A stretch of DNA of 64,000 bases from CAINVV01 sp963663005 (GCA_963663005.2 CAXXHH010000015.1:124001-188000), one strand, 5' to 3'; numbered from the stretch's first letter, positions 17,707 through 27,252 are shown. Translations and numbers: made by a program. Notes: a model not told the origin generated them from the letters alone.

Positions 17707-19102
17707 TCCATATTCTAGGGAATTGCCATGTTAAATAGGCAATCACACTGTACAAAATTATTAATAACAGATAGATTATTGATGTAACTAAAATCCTAGG
17801 ATTTAACGATCTTCGTATGTGTCCATCTATTTCTTTTTTGGGCATCGTTTCACTAGTACATTTGCTCCAATAATTTAGTTCTCTTTTTGATAATATTACA
17901 TCTGATATATCCGTTACTAATTGCATAAGAGCTGAAACTATAAAATACAATGCTAATCCTTTGAAAATCAAATTAATCAATGTTTCATATTTTAATAAAG
18001 CCTCGATCTCTTTATATTTGGTAAAAAACGAAAATCCGACTAAAAGAATTCCCGCTAGAACATCTCGTGCCAAGTTTCCCAAAAGAGAACGAAGCTTAGA
18101 AGAATATAATTCAGATTGTAATTTTAAATCCTTAAGTAGAACAGCTAATTCTTTTGCATAAGCGTCTCTTCTTTCAAGCATAACAAAGTGGTATCTCTCT
18201 TTTGCTTGATCAAAAGCATTTTTTGTTATTAATGGCAACTCATTAAGTAATGGTTGCTCATAATTAATATCTAAAGTGATTCTATCTAGAAATAACTTAC
18301 GTCGAATATCAATCTTTGCATGATCCTTATCTTGGTAAATCCACTCAACTATTTCCTTTAAAAGCAGTGAAAATTTTAGATCTACTTTTGTTTTGTCATT
18401 ATACAATGGCACTTTTATCCTTCTTACACCTTGTAAAATTACATAAGCACCGTCTATTTCATTTACAAATGTTCCACATAATGTTGCACAAGAATAGATT
18501 AGGCAAAAATTAGAATAATTCGTTTTTGGTCTACTTTTTCTTTTATTTACAAACGTTACCAGATACTTATGAACATTATAAGCCAAGTTTTGTCCATTAG
18601 GAATTAACACATGATCAGATATTAACAAATCAGTTGGCAGTAAATCCGCTACCGAATCAAATGCTTCATCAAATTCACCGGTTATAAGCAAATTTGGTCC
18701 TCCGCAACTTGTATTTAATTCATGTACTACTATTTTAAGTTTTGAATATGGTAACTTTGCAAAAGGAGATATATTTTTTATCCAATCATCAAAATAGTCT
18801 ATACCATAAAAGAATTGTACGCTATAATCATCTATTACTCGAAGATTTACTTTATTAATTACAATGACAAAATGATTTCCTTGGTAATCATTTATTTCGT
18901 CAATCTCGATTAGATCAGATTCTACTCTTACTTGAGGAATCAGAAGGTTATTATAAGCCTTTAAAAAGACAGATAACTCCTGAATATCTTCCAATAAATC
19001 AAAATAATAGCTGATATCAATTGTGAGATTTCCCCACACTTCAGAAAAACCACCTCCTTTTGAGATGATTTTATCGAGTTGATTAAATATATTCTGAAGC
19101 AT
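17690..19102 (-). CDS. Membrane-anchored protein between two NA37-like genes
   Basis: The 470-aa protein is soluble for about 330 residues and then has two or three hydrophobic segments (DVLAGILLVGFSFF, INLIFKGLALYFIVSALMQLV, VTSIIYLLLIILYSVIAYL) close to the C-terminus. The segment at about 290-330 is coiled-coil-like (ERYHFVMLERRDAYAKELA). I recognise no named domain. It begins one base after the stop of the upstream gene and overlaps the next, so the three products are made together. A soluble sensor region followed by C-terminal membrane segments is the layout of many membrane-disrupting effectors; that is inference. Confidence 0.7.
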   Translation of the reverse strand: MLQNIFNQLDKIISKGGGFSEVWGNLTIDISYYFDLLEDIQELSVFLKAYNNLLIPQVRVESDLIEIDEINDYQGNHFVIVINKVNLRVIDDYSVQFFYGIDYFDDWIKNISPFAKLPYSKLKIVVHELNTSCGGPNLLITGEFDEAFDSVADLLPTDLLISDHVLIPNGQNLAYNVHKYLVTFVNKRKSRPKTNYSNFCLIYSCATLCGTFVNEIDGAYVILQGVRRIKVPLYNDKTKVDLKFSLLLKEIVEWIYQDKDHAKIDIRRKLFLDRITLDINYEQPLLNELPLITKNAFDQAKERYHFVMLERRDAYAKELAVLLKDLKLQSELYSSKLRSLLGNLARDVLAGILLVGFSFFTKYKEIEALLKYETLINLIFKGLALYFIVSALMQLVTDISDVILSKRELNYWSKCTSETMPKKEIDGHIRRSLNPRILVTSIIYLLLIILYSVIAYLTWQFPRIWNEIFK

Positions 19103-19103
19103 A

Positions 19104-20147
19104 TTACACAGAGATATTTTCTATGCTATTGGTCTTTATTAAAATATGATACATACCATCATTTTCAGGTTCTTTTGGTAATGTTAGATTAACGCATGCG
19201 GGGTCACCTGACCAAATCATGGTTAGCCCCTCAGCTGTCATTGCAGTATGCTTTATACTATTTCGACTGAGGGCTTTCTGACTTATAATAAATTCCTGAC
19301 CATACACTCCTTCCTCTTGTAGAAATTCTTTAAATGAGGCAATCGCCAAAGTTCGACGTTCTTCAACCTCATCATAGAGCACCGTATTGATAAATTCATC
19401 TGAATCAAATATGATATGGCTGGTCAGATAATTAATCGCTCTCTGTTTGTAATTCGATGCAACATCAATACTATTAAGCAATTTTTTGTTTTGATTTGAC
19501 CATCTTGTTGCTGCGCTCAAAGCTTTTTTTGTGAGGTCGAAAATATCATCTTTCTCTGTTACGCCTAGAAAATTCTTGAAGTATTTTTTAATTGAATCAC
19601 CGCTATTCCTATCAAATGCCAAAGCTTCCCATGCAAACTCATCCGATAAAGAGATTAACGCCATTTTCTGTATGGCTTTCATATCTTCTACAAATGTGTC
19701 TTTTATTTTTTTTAAAGTTGCTCTATCATTATTGACTTTGTACTGATAAACTAGTCGGTTGTCTATCTTTACCAGGAAGATAAATGAAGGACTATTTCTA
19801 ATTTTTACCAAGGAAACGACAAATACACCATCTGCGGTATTCCCTTTATGTTGATCTTGGAAAGATGCCGAAATTTTTTTTGATAATCTTAAAAATTTGG
19901 TATTATCCTCAATAATATCTTTACAATCATTGTATGTAGTAGAATTCGGTTTATCTGGGAAAATATACCTAACCCCTTGAGCAACATCTATAAGCCTTTT
20001 TTTAAAAAATTCTCTCTGATCAGAATTCAAATTGACCTCCGTTAAATAAATAGGCTTTTGTTCTTTCTCAATTATTATATGAAAAATGAATTTAACTATC
20101 TCAATAGATTCCTTATCTCTATCTGTTAAAACGCTTTCTCTTTTCAT
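19104..20147 (-). CDS. Diverged NA37-like protein, first gene of the operon
   Basis: The 347-aa protein has GVFVVSLVKIRNSPSFIFLVKIDN (read as two strands of the NA37 fold), then LKKIKDTFVEDMKAIQKMALI, and LAFDRNSGDSIKKYFKNFLGV. This order, with a Lys-Ala-Leu-like step followed by a D-R...FF..FLG step, parallels NdpA-type proteins. Similarity to the third gene is faint, so they would be distant paralogues. The C-terminal 60 residues (TAMTAEGLTMIWSGD) have no match I know. It is the promoter-proximal gene of the operon; the 440 bases upstream hold no gene. Confidence 0.6.
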   Translation of the reverse strand: MKRESVLTDRDKESIEIVKFIFHIIIEKEQKPIYLTEVNLNSDQREFFKKRLIDVAQGVRYIFPDKPNSTTYNDCKDIIEDNTKFLRLSKKISASFQDQHKGNTADGVFVVSLVKIRNSPSFIFLVKIDNRLVYQYKVNNDRATLKKIKDTFVEDMKAIQKMALISLSDEFAWEALAFDRNSGDSIKKYFKNFLGVTEKDDIFDLTKKALSAATRWSNQNKKLLNSIDVASNYKQRAINYLTSHIIFDSDEFINTVLYDEVEERRTLAIASFKEFLQEEGVYGQEFIISQKALSRNSIKHTAMTAEGLTMIWSGDPACVNLTLPKEPENDGMYHILIKTNSIENISV

Positions 20148-20585
20148 TAGGTTTTTTTAAGTTTGGGTTAATGACTCTAAGTTACATCGCTTCTAGGGGT
20201 TCATTTAATTAAATAAAAAATTAAAAGTAGTCACAAAAAAGTGTCCACCAAAATTTATTGATTGTTTTTCAACAAGTTGACCTATTTTATCTCTTTTTCT
20301 TACATCTCCAACTGATTTATAACATTTTATAAACAAAACCTGATAAAGAGACATATATATTTGAAAAAGGGTTATCTTGAAAGTAACTGGAAGAAGTCTG
20401 CCATATAGACCAATCAACACTTTCAAGAATCGATAATGGGAATAAAAGTATAAGGTGGAAAGTAAGGATGTAAGCAAATAATTTGATATCGGTACCCGAA
20501 GAAACCTCAAAAAAAAATGTTTGATCCCATTCGATATTCTCAATTTAATACCGTAACTTTAAGATAGACTAAACATGAAATCACC
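20148..20585. other. Spacer upstream of the NA37 operon
   Basis: No convincing gene. The 112-codon minus frame at 20205-20543 is rich in Phe/Leu/Tyr with no recognisable domain, so I treat it as chance. No clear TAnnTTTG box was found for the operon. Confidence 0.35.
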
Positions 20586-20762
20586 ATGGAAAGGAAAACA
20601 TTAGCTGATCTGTTGGTTCAATTGACGATTGATAAAGCTAAAAAGGAAGGCAAACATCCTATAGAAATTATCAATGAACTGAAAGAATTAATCGCAGTTA
20701 AACGCAAAATGGAACGTCAAAGGTTAATTCAGGCTGTTTCGAAGGTGATATACCAGAACTAA
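20586..20762 (+). CDS. Small helical protein, function unknown
   Basis: The 58-codon ORF (MERKTLADLLVQLTIDKAK, then a Lys/Glu-rich helix ending KVIYQN) has good codon use, an ATG start and a purine-rich leader. It could be a small regulator or antitoxin-like protein. It converges with the ImmA/IrrE gene at 20805 and is divergent from the NA37 operon. Confidence 0.5.
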   Translation: MERKTLADLLVQLTIDKAKKEGKHPIEIINELKELIAVKRKMERQRLIQAVSKVIYQN

Positions 20763-20804
20763 ATTTAATTCACTTAGTCAGCTCAACTTAATTATTATTT
20801 ATAA

Positions 20805-21632
20805 TCAATCCTCCCAAATGACACTTAGGACAAACTTATTACTATCAGAGTAAATGCAATGCTCATAAAATTTTCTACCGTAATCGCTGTCATAATAAAG
20901 GGTGAACCAGTCTTCTGCATACACGATTTCAAATTCGTCTGTACTTTTTATTCCATTTTTATAAAAGAATTCACCTACTGAAGTGTTAATCGGAACTTTA
21001 AACCCAGGAAGAGCATTTATGTATTTGAACGGAAAGTCTTCACTGTATTTAAACCATGATATTTTCTCATTAATTGAGCAAATAATCATTATTGGATGAT
21101 TCCCAATTGAAGCGAATTTAATCAAGGTTGCAGTTATGCTTGTCTGATATTTCGTTGCAAGTTCCTCAATCAAATTGAATGAAAACTTTCGACGACATAG
21201 ATCCTTTAGCATCCTTGATTTAGGTATTAATAAACTTGATGCAAAAAAATCGGCTTCAAGTTCGACCTCATTGTCTGACGAGAAATTTGTAAACGATGGA
21301 TGTGATGGTGCCAGTCCCATTTCTAAAGCACAACGATGTTCATCAATTAAGTAATGTCCTAATTCATGTGCTAAAGTGAAACGTACACGGGGTTGATAAA
21401 TATGTTTGACATGATTATTATTCAAATAAACGTGAAATTTCCCTGATCGATGCTCAAGTAAACCATCGAATGCATTGCCGTAGTTCTCGAATGAGTAGGA
21501 GATTCCGTATATTTTGGTAAGTCTATATGGACACACATAAGTATCTACAAAATATTCATCTGCAATAAATTCAGCAATGTCAGAGAGTTCGCTTTTACGA
21601 TATTCTGATATGTCATACTTATTTTTCACCAT
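20805..21632 (-). CDS. ImmA/IrrE-family metallopeptidase
   Basis: The 275-aa product has the zinc motif in FTLAHELGHYLIDEH (about 86-100) and the following helix EVELEADFFASSLLIPKSRM with the third ligand, typical of the ImmA/IrrE (DUF955) family. These proteases cut repressors or anti-regulators. The gene overlaps the upstream 110-aa gene by 14 bp, and that one lies 2 bases after the sigma-factor gene. This gives a sigma factor, small protein, protease cassette, in which the protease may act on the small protein or a partner to switch transcription. That wiring is inference. Confidence 0.85.
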   Translation of the reverse strand: MVKNKYDISEYRKSELSDIAEFIADEYFVDTYVCPYRLTKIYGISYSFENYGNAFDGLLEHRSGKFHVYLNNNHVKHIYQPRVRFTLAHELGHYLIDEHRCALEMGLAPSHPSFTNFSSDNEVELEADFFASSLLIPKSRMLKDLCRRKFSFNLIEELATKYQTSITATLIKFASIGNHPIMIICSINEKISWFKYSEDFPFKYINALPGFKVPINTSVGEFFYKNGIKSTDEFEIVYAEDWFTLYYDSDYGRKFYEHCIYSDSNKFVLSVIWED

Positions 21633-21951
21633 TCTCGGCTTTGTCTCTATCTAATTTCATTTTTTTCAAAATTTCTTCTGAAATATCTCCACCCTTTCGA
21701 GCGGCTCTTGCAAGATTTTCAATTGATCTATTATCGTCTAACACAAACTTCCTTTTAATTATTGAGTGCTTAGATTTTGAAAGTATTTCATTAGCACTAC
21801 AAAAACTTTCAGGAACCTCTTCCAATTTATTATGGGTTTCAAAATACTCAACTTCGTCTTCAGATGTTGCGAAAAGATAACCAAGAGATTTAAATGACTT
21901 CTCCATAGAATCTTCAAAATTGTTATTCAAAGTATTGATATTATCTGACAT
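21619..21951 (-). CDS. Small acidic protein between sigma factor and ImmA-like protease
   Basis: The 110-aa protein has an acidic first half (EVEYFETHNKLEEVPESF) and a charged helical C-terminus (LARAARKGGDISEEILKKMK). I see no HTH. Position between a sigma factor and an ImmA/IrrE protease, with overlap at the 3' end, suggests that it is an anti-sigma factor or an adaptor and substrate of the protease. No family recognised. Confidence 0.6.
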   Translation of the reverse strand: MSDNINTLNNNFEDSMEKSFKSLGYLFATSEDEVEYFETHNKLEEVPESFCSANEILSKSKHSIIKRKFVLDDNRSIENLARAARKGGDISEEILKKMKLDRDKAENGEK

Positions 21952-21953
21952 GG

Positions 21954-22616
21954 TTAATGGTTTTTATAAGTTTTCATATACATCTCAAGTTTGGACATTG
22001 CCCGTTTTTTAATTTGTCGCAAATTATCTGAGTGAACATTCCATATATCAGAAAGCTTTTGTATCTCATCTCTTGGAAGTTGTTTGTTCCCATCTTGAAA
22101 CATTAAATAAGTAACAAGAATATCTCTTTCTCTTTCACTTAAAGAATTTAGTGCTCTTTCTGCGAGCAAAATATCTTGAGATTTTGGGACCTCAATATCT
22201 TCGTAAATATCTTCAAAGAAAGTTAAATCTTCAATATACTCAACCTTGTCTTTTTCAGTCCTACTATCTCTCAATAATTTGAGCATTTCATTATTAGCAA
22301 TTTTCCCAAGCCAAGCTTTCATTCTCCTTTCCTGATTTTCAATTGGGATCCTTTCAATTACTATAAAACTTTCAGCTTTAGCGTATACCGTTAATAAAGT
22401 ATTCTCAAATGTAGCTTCAACTAAATCATTGCCGTACATCTCCCATGATTTGCAAGCTTTTTTAATAATTGTATACAAATAGTTTTTATAACGATAATAA
22501 AAATCGTTATAAGCCTTCTCTCCGGCTTGCGGATTATCCTCTTTCATTGCCATTGAAAGGAATAAATCAGCCAGAGACTCATTTGTCAAAGGTTTTAATG
22601 TTATTGCTTTAGCCAT
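21954..22616 (-). CDS. RNA polymerase sigma-70-family (ECF-like) factor
   Basis: ATG at 22616 is preferred to an in-frame TTG at 22631. The 220-aa product has a region 2-like N-terminal half (YNDFYYRYKNYLYTIIKKA, VEATFENTLLTVY, RRMKAWLGKIANNEMLKLLR) and a region 4-like C-terminal half (ALNSLSERERDILVTYLMF then IQKLSDIWNVHSDNLRQIKK). It heads a three-gene unit with a small protein and a metalloprotease. Such an island-borne sigma factor could drive transfer or cargo genes. Confidence 0.75.
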   Translation of the reverse strand: MAKAITLKPLTNESLADLFLSMAMKEDNPQAGEKAYNDFYYRYKNYLYTIIKKACKSWEMYGNDLVEATFENTLLTVYAKAESFIVIERIPIENQERRMKAWLGKIANNEMLKLLRDSRTEKDKVEYIEDLTFFEDIYEDIEVPKSQDILLAERALNSLSERERDILVTYLMFQDGNKQLPRDEIQKLSDIWNVHSDNLRQIKKRAMSKLEMYMKTYKNH

Positions 22617-22718
22617 AATTCTACGTGTCAATATTAAGTATGGAAATTCGTGACATTATTTCTTTATGGGATTGTCACGGTTTCCCATATATATAATTGA
22701 ATTTAAAAATTTAATATC

Positions 22719-22853
22719 ATGAGCAAAACTTCAACAAGAGTTAGAGACGCAGCCACTGGTCAGTTTGTTCCTGACAAAGAGGCTAAAAGCAGACCAGCCG
22801 AAACTGTAAGAGAAACAATCAAAGTTGGTCCAACCAAAAAACATTCTAAGTAA
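22719..22853 (+). CDS. Small basic protein, 44 aa
   Basis: The ORF begins MSKTSTRVRDAATGQFVPD and ends KVGPTKKHSK. The R-D-A-A-T-G-Q-F-V sequence is the common opening of small proteins in mobile elements (DAxTGQFV). It is AT-poor relative to its leader, with an ATG start and a clean stop at 22851. Function unknown. It is divergent from the sigma-factor operon. Confidence 0.6.
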   Translation: MSKTSTRVRDAATGQFVPDKEAKSRPAETVRETIKVGPTKKHSK

Positions 22854-22932
22854 TGATTCAAAAATTGTTTTAGTGGTTATCATACTATAACGATATTTGA
22901 AGTGAGTAATTAATCCTTAAATTTTTTCTATT

Positions 22933-23073
22933 ATGTACACAACAGGAGAAAAACCCGGAAAGGGTCTGTACAAATGCCTAAATTGTGGCGAGGTAATCAG
23001 ATTGGATGACAATACTGATACACTTCCGCCCTGTCCAAAGTGCCACGGGACTAAGTGGAACAAAGTAGGATAG
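22933..23073 (+). CDS. Zinc-ribbon protein, 46 aa
   Basis: The ORF encodes TTGEKPGKGLYKCLNCGEV followed by CPKCHGTKW. The pair C-x2-C (15/18) and C-x2-C (34/37) forms a zinc ribbon. The G-E-K-P-G-K-G-x-Y-x-C opening is a known small zinc-ribbon family. It is 79 bases after the 44-aa gene, and a terminator follows 7 bases after its stop, so the two form a short transcription unit. Confidence 0.8.
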   Translation: MYTTGEKPGKGLYKCLNCGEVIRLDDNTDTLPPCPKCHGTKWNKVG

Positions 23074-23079
23074 AGAATT

Positions 23080-23115
23080 GGGCTGTTTCTAAGTTGGAAC
23101 AGCCCTTTTCTTTTT
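23080..23115 (+). terminator. Rho-independent terminator after the zinc-ribbon gene
   Basis: An 8-bp perfect stem GGGCTGTT / AACAGCCC with a 10-base loop is followed by TTTTCTTTTT. Confidence 0.85.
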
Positions 23116-23247
23116 AAATTCGGGAACAAGCTGTAATCAGCACTTTTGAAATCTGCTAATTTACTTTCCACTAATGATTCAATTGCATGTTGAGTAACTT
23201 TCATCTGTTTAATATATATGGTGCAATCCTTTTTAGACAAATGCTAT

Positions 23248-26106
23248 TTAAGTTTGGTCTACTGCTCTATAATTCACCTTCACCCGGTACCCCTTAATTC
23301 TTTTGACTTCTTTTTCTTCATTCCCAACCAAAGAATCCAAGAATTCTGTTATTTGCTTCAGAGTGAAAAAATGCATTTTGCTTTGGTCTTTAATTTCACT
23401 TTCCGCCCTTTCCTTAATATTCTTCAAATGTCTTTCATCTTTTGAGATGATGCAAACCATTGAATAGCCCGCATTCATGCATTTATTGATATTCTTAACT
23501 TCATATTCAGTAGAATTGGAAACAGCAATTTCACAAGCGATTTTTATTGAATCTTTAATTAATGAAACATCAATCCGGCCATTCTCAAAGATCTCTTCAA
23601 TGCTGGACTTAAAACCTCTTTGTTCAGCTATTTTCTTAATGTAGGTTTGTAAATACCTATGTTCCCGGACTTCTTCTTTTTCCTTAAAGTTTTCAAGATA
23701 TTCTTCGCTCTTCTCCTTAATATCTGATTGTACAACCTGAATTTCCTCTTTCTGCACCGGTATTTCCTTCGTCATTACGGTTTTTTGCTCAACGAAATCC
23801 GATAAAAAACTATTTAAATCCTCTTCAATTTCAGAAATCCTTTTTGAGTATTTCTCCCTTGTGTTTTCAAGGATCATCCTTCTATTCTCATTGTCTGCTA
23901 TTTGTTTAAGCGGGAATGTCCTTAAGGAGAAGTCATCCGTATTTTTCCCAACCCGCCCTATGGCTTCACCTACATTTAAGTTCTGTAAATCGTTGCTGTC
24001 AAAAGACGAAAACCCAGATTCCAACTTCTTTGCATCAAAATCACCCAACCTAAAACCAATTCGAATATTGGCATTTGAAAGAACAGAATTGCTGATATCA
24101 GCATCTTTGATTTGATTCAAATCCTGATGTGCGAGGACTAACCCGATTCCGTATTTCCTTGCACCGGATAATATTGCATTGATTGAAGGGGTAATAAAAT
24201 TCTGAAACTCATCTAAATAGACATAGAAAGGATGTCTTTCGTCTTTGGAAATCAGCTGCCTTGCTTGGGCAACTTGGTAAATTTTGGACAAGATTATGGT
24301 TCCAAGTAAATAACTATTTGCTTCTCCAATAAGTCCTTGAGATAACTTAACAAGCAGAATTTTTCTCTCATTGATTACTTCATTGAAATCAAGACCTTGT
24401 TTCTGGTATAGAATATTTCGAATAATCTTTGGTCTCAGGAAAGTATCAAGTCTGGTCAACAATGGACTAATACTGAGCTTTTTCAATATTTTGAACTCAT
24501 TGTCCCAATAATAATGAATGCTTCTATCATTCACTGACTTCAAAAATTCTTTTCTGAATGAATCCTCAATCAAGAATCTTTTTAATTCGACTAATGTCCC
24601 ACCTGTTTTTGAGTCGAGAAAGGTAATGATTGCATTTGATAAGACGGAGGTCATTTGATCTCCCCAAGAGGTGGAATGTCTTCTGAAACCTTCAACCAGG
24701 TCAGAAGATAAAACGATCTTTTCAACTTCCGTTTTGGCTGAAAGCAAGTTGAAACCAAATGCATATTCACTGTCCGAAGGATCAATAAGAACTACATCCT
24801 TCAATCTTCCTTGTGGAATATGCTCCATTATCTCATCTATCGTGTCACCATGTGGGTCAAAAATTGCACATCCGTTTCCTTTCCTAATATCTTCAAGGAA
24901 AAGATTTGATATCAGTGTTGATTTTCCTGTTCCGGTTGCACCAATAATATGAGTATGCCTCAGCCTTTGAGCATCGTTTAAAGTAACTCTCTTCTCAATT
25001 CCTAAATGACTATTTATTCCAATCAGATATTCATTACCAGTTAAAGCAGTTGGTACAGCTTTTGTTTTAGAATCACGACTAATAAGTTTTGGAGAATTTG
25101 GAAAATGAACAAATGGGAATAATTCCTGGCTGTTCACAATCATGCCAAATCTGTTAGTGCCTCTAAGAATAAGGTTTTCCAAATGGGATTCATATTCATA
25201 ACCCTCATTACTCAAAGGAATTAGAGAATTGAACTCTGATCTTGAGGAGGCCTTTATATTTAGAATCAATTCATTTGCAAGGTTTTGAGCATTTTTGGAA
25301 TTATTGGACTGAACAGCCAATCGGAAAACGACAGCAAACAAAGGAGATGATACTTTCGCTTTTACACAAGTCGTCATTTCAGGAGAATCTGGAAAGAAGC
25401 TATTCGCACCCACTCCAACTGAATCTACAATACTCCCGACCCAAGGGTTTTTGACTCCTTTGAAAATGATTTGAAGCATGGCAACATCATTCCCGTATAA
25501 ATTCTCGAAAGTTGACATGACACTAGTCAAGGCATCAATTGAAGTATTTATGGGTCTCATAAACTCTTCATTGTACCCAAAATCAGCAATCAATATTTCT
25601 TTCTCAGTATTAAATGGAAAATATTCAAGTCCAAACGCTGTTACAATTGAATTAGGAAAATATGCCTTTAATAGATGCAGTATTCTTTTATGGTCTTTTG
25701 CGTGACAGACTATTTGGATTTCAAGGGTATCATGCTTACCGATAATCTCAAAAGATATCTGTCCCTTGCTATCGGAAAGCATATTCAAGAATTCAATCGA
25801 GAGTGAACTTTTAAAGTCGTGTTTCGCTGGGAAGCTAATTTTCAGCTGTACTAGGGACGGGCTATATTCATACGGCTTAGGTGGCTTTTCTTCATAGGAT
25901 TCTTCGTTTACGGTAGGAGTATTACTTGAAAATAATCTTTCAAATAACCTCGGAACTTTACCATCATCAATATATTCGGTATTTCCGTATGACTGGTAAA
26001 ACTCTCGATATTTAGGCTCAATTTTAACTGGATAAGGGTACAGCAAATATCCTCGTCCTTTTATCTCCCATTCATAAAAATTCTCAACTGCTTTTTGAGA
26101 GTTCAT
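23248..26106 (-). CDS. FtsK/VirD4-like DNA-transfer ATPase (large)
   Basis: The 952-aa protein has a mixed N-terminal domain (about 1-380), then Walker A GATGTGKST (about 389-397), CAIFDPHGDTIDEIMEHIPQ after it, Walker B FYVYLDEFQNF (about 650-660) and the arginine-containing GLVLAHQDLNQI motif. This is the type IV coupling-protein/VirD4-DUF87 class that pumps DNA during conjugation or mobilisation. The C-terminal 200 residues are Glu/Lys-rich, then carry a possible nuclease-like fold (IACEIAVSNSTEYEVKNINKC). A shorter relative is at 27296. No relaxase or T4SS channel genes are nearby, so it may serve mobilisation by a helper. Confidence 0.8.
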   Translation of the reverse strand: MNSQKAVENFYEWEIKGRGYLLYPYPVKIEPKYREFYQSYGNTEYIDDGKVPRLFERLFSSNTPTVNEESYEEKPPKPYEYSPSLVQLKISFPAKHDFKSSLSIEFLNMLSDSKGQISFEIIGKHDTLEIQIVCHAKDHKRILHLLKAYFPNSIVTAFGLEYFPFNTEKEILIADFGYNEEFMRPINTSIDALTSVMSTFENLYGNDVAMLQIIFKGVKNPWVGSIVDSVGVGANSFFPDSPEMTTCVKAKVSSPLFAVVFRLAVQSNNSKNAQNLANELILNIKASSRSEFNSLIPLSNEGYEYESHLENLILRGTNRFGMIVNSQELFPFVHFPNSPKLISRDSKTKAVPTALTGNEYLIGINSHLGIEKRVTLNDAQRLRHTHIIGATGTGKSTLISNLFLEDIRKGNGCAIFDPHGDTIDEIMEHIPQGRLKDVVLIDPSDSEYAFGFNLLSAKTEVEKIVLSSDLVEGFRRHSTSWGDQMTSVLSNAIITFLDSKTGGTLVELKRFLIEDSFRKEFLKSVNDRSIHYYWDNEFKILKKLSISPLLTRLDTFLRPKIIRNILYQKQGLDFNEVINERKILLVKLSQGLIGEANSYLLGTIILSKIYQVAQARQLISKDERHPFYVYLDEFQNFITPSINAILSGARKYGIGLVLAHQDLNQIKDADISNSVLSNANIRIGFRLGDFDAKKLESGFSSFDSNDLQNLNVGEAIGRVGKNTDDFSLRTFPLKQIADNENRRMILENTREKYSKRISEIEEDLNSFLSDFVEQKTVMTKEIPVQKEEIQVVQSDIKEKSEEYLENFKEKEEVREHRYLQTYIKKIAEQRGFKSSIEEIFENGRIDVSLIKDSIKIACEIAVSNSTEYEVKNINKCMNAGYSMVCIISKDERHLKNIKERAESEIKDQSKMHFFTLKQITEFLDSLVGNEEKEVKRIKGYRVKVNYRAVDQT

Positions 26107-26654
26107 TACCTCTTGAATATGTCCCTAAGAATCGGTTTCCTTTCGAATTCACTTAATCTGATTCCAGTACTCTTAGTTATCTCATCAATTACCACCAAAA
26201 CTGATTTGTGGGCGTAGGTCATAAACATACTGGCAGTATCAATTTTATAGTATGTCTTTCTGAAAAAAGCCATCCCGATCCAACCACCTATTAATGGAAT
26301 TTTAGTCAGAAATTCCTCCTCTGGCGATGTTTCAAATATCAGCCACCAGGAGACAAAGCAACCGTCACCAAAAGGTGCAAAACATAAGTCATAATGATAT
26401 TCTTTCCACTCAACTCTTAAATACAACCGTTCAGATGAGAATACACTACCAGTTTTCAGAGAAACTTCCTCAAAAGATAATCCATTTATCTCATGACTTT
26501 CCATCTCTCTCTGAACTAATTCATAAAATTCCTTAGTTGAGAATTTAAAGCCAGATAATAGTTGAGCCCAATTGGAATGATAATCTTCTTTTGGTTTTCT
26601 GAGAATACTAATAACCACAAGAAGACCTACGATAATAAGCAGAAATGTGATCAT
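26106..26654 (-). CDS. Membrane-anchored protein paired with the transfer ATPase
   Basis: The 182-aa protein has one N-terminal transmembrane segment (MITFLLIIVGLLVVISIL, 1-18) and a soluble domain with DLCFAPFGDGCFVSWWLIFE (about 95-114). Its stop shares a base with the start of the 952-aa ATPase gene, so it is co-translated. It is likely a membrane partner of the ATPase. No family name known to me. Confidence 0.65.
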   Translation of the reverse strand: MITFLLIIVGLLVVISILRKPKEDYHSNWAQLLSGFKFSTKEFYELVQREMESHEINGLSFEEVSLKTGSVFSSERLYLRVEWKEYHYDLCFAPFGDGCFVSWWLIFETSPEEEFLTKIPLIGGWIGMAFFRKTYYKIDTASMFMTYAHKSVLVVIDEITKSTGIRLSEFERKPILRDIFKR

Positions 26655-26750
26655 ATTGGTTTGGTTTTGAAGTTATTCTGTAAATATAAAAAATATTTAA
26701 ATTATCATAAAGTATTCAGAATATTTTATTTCGGAGGCAATATCAATTAA

Positions 26751-26773
26751 AAGCCCCCATAATATGGAGGCTT
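26751..26773 (-). terminator. Terminator after the RadC-like gene
   Basis: AAGCCCCCAT / ATGGAGGCTT pair with a 3-base loop and one G-U type pair. On the minus strand the stem is followed by TTTTAATT, 9 bases past the stop of the RadC-like gene at 26782. Confidence 0.7.
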
Positions 26774-26781
26774 GGTAAATT

Positions 26782-27252
26782 TCATATTTCATCTATGAAT
26801 GAAAAGTGCCCTTCGCTCGTTAGAATAATATGATCTAACAAAGTAATGTCACAGGATTCGCAAACGTTCTTTATTTTTCGGGTAATCGAAATATCATTAT
26901 CAGAAGGTCTCAAATTCCCACTAGGGTGATTATGCCCGATGATAATAGCTGATGCATTTGTTTTAATGGCAAGCCCAATTATTTCCTTGACATTGACAAT
27001 CGTTACATTGGTTGAACCTACATTAATTTTAGATACACCCAGGACATGATTATTCCTACTTAATAAAGCGACAAGAAAGAACTCCTTTAAATCAATTTTC
27101 TCTTCTGTGATCAGTTTCCGAAAAACTTCAACTATTTCATCACATTGTTTAATGCTTTGCATAGAGGCAATGGCAGGTCTTTTATAAACCACCTCAATTT
27201 CACATATCTCATTTAGTTTTCCCATGACATTAAAATTTAAAAGTTTAGGCAT
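26782..27252 (-). CDS. RadC-like JAB domain protein
   Basis: The 156-aa protein is a RadC-family JAMM/MPN domain: VVYKRPAIASM opening, KEIIGLAIKTNASAIIIGHNHPSG with the zinc-binding H-x-H, followed by S-x-x-D in LRPSDNDISITRK and LLDHIILTSEGHFSF. Stand-alone RadC-like proteins without the N-terminal helix-hairpin-helix are very common on integrative and conjugative elements. Function unproven; DNA repair or peptidase roles have been proposed. It lies between the two transfer ATPases on the same strand. Confidence 0.85.
   Translation of the reverse strand: MPKLLNFNVMGKLNEICEIEVVYKRPAIASMQSIKQCDEIVEVFRKLITEEKIDLKEFFLVALLSRNNHVLGVSKINVGSTNVTIVNVKEIIGLAIKTNASAIIIGHNHPSGNLRPSDNDISITRKIKNVCESCDITLLDHIILTSEGHFSFIDEI

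Noticed and set aside
20205..20543. 112-codon minus-strand ORF rich in Phe, Leu and Tyr
   Set aside because: No domain, poor codon pattern and position in a spacer. It looks like a chance frame in AT-rich DNA.
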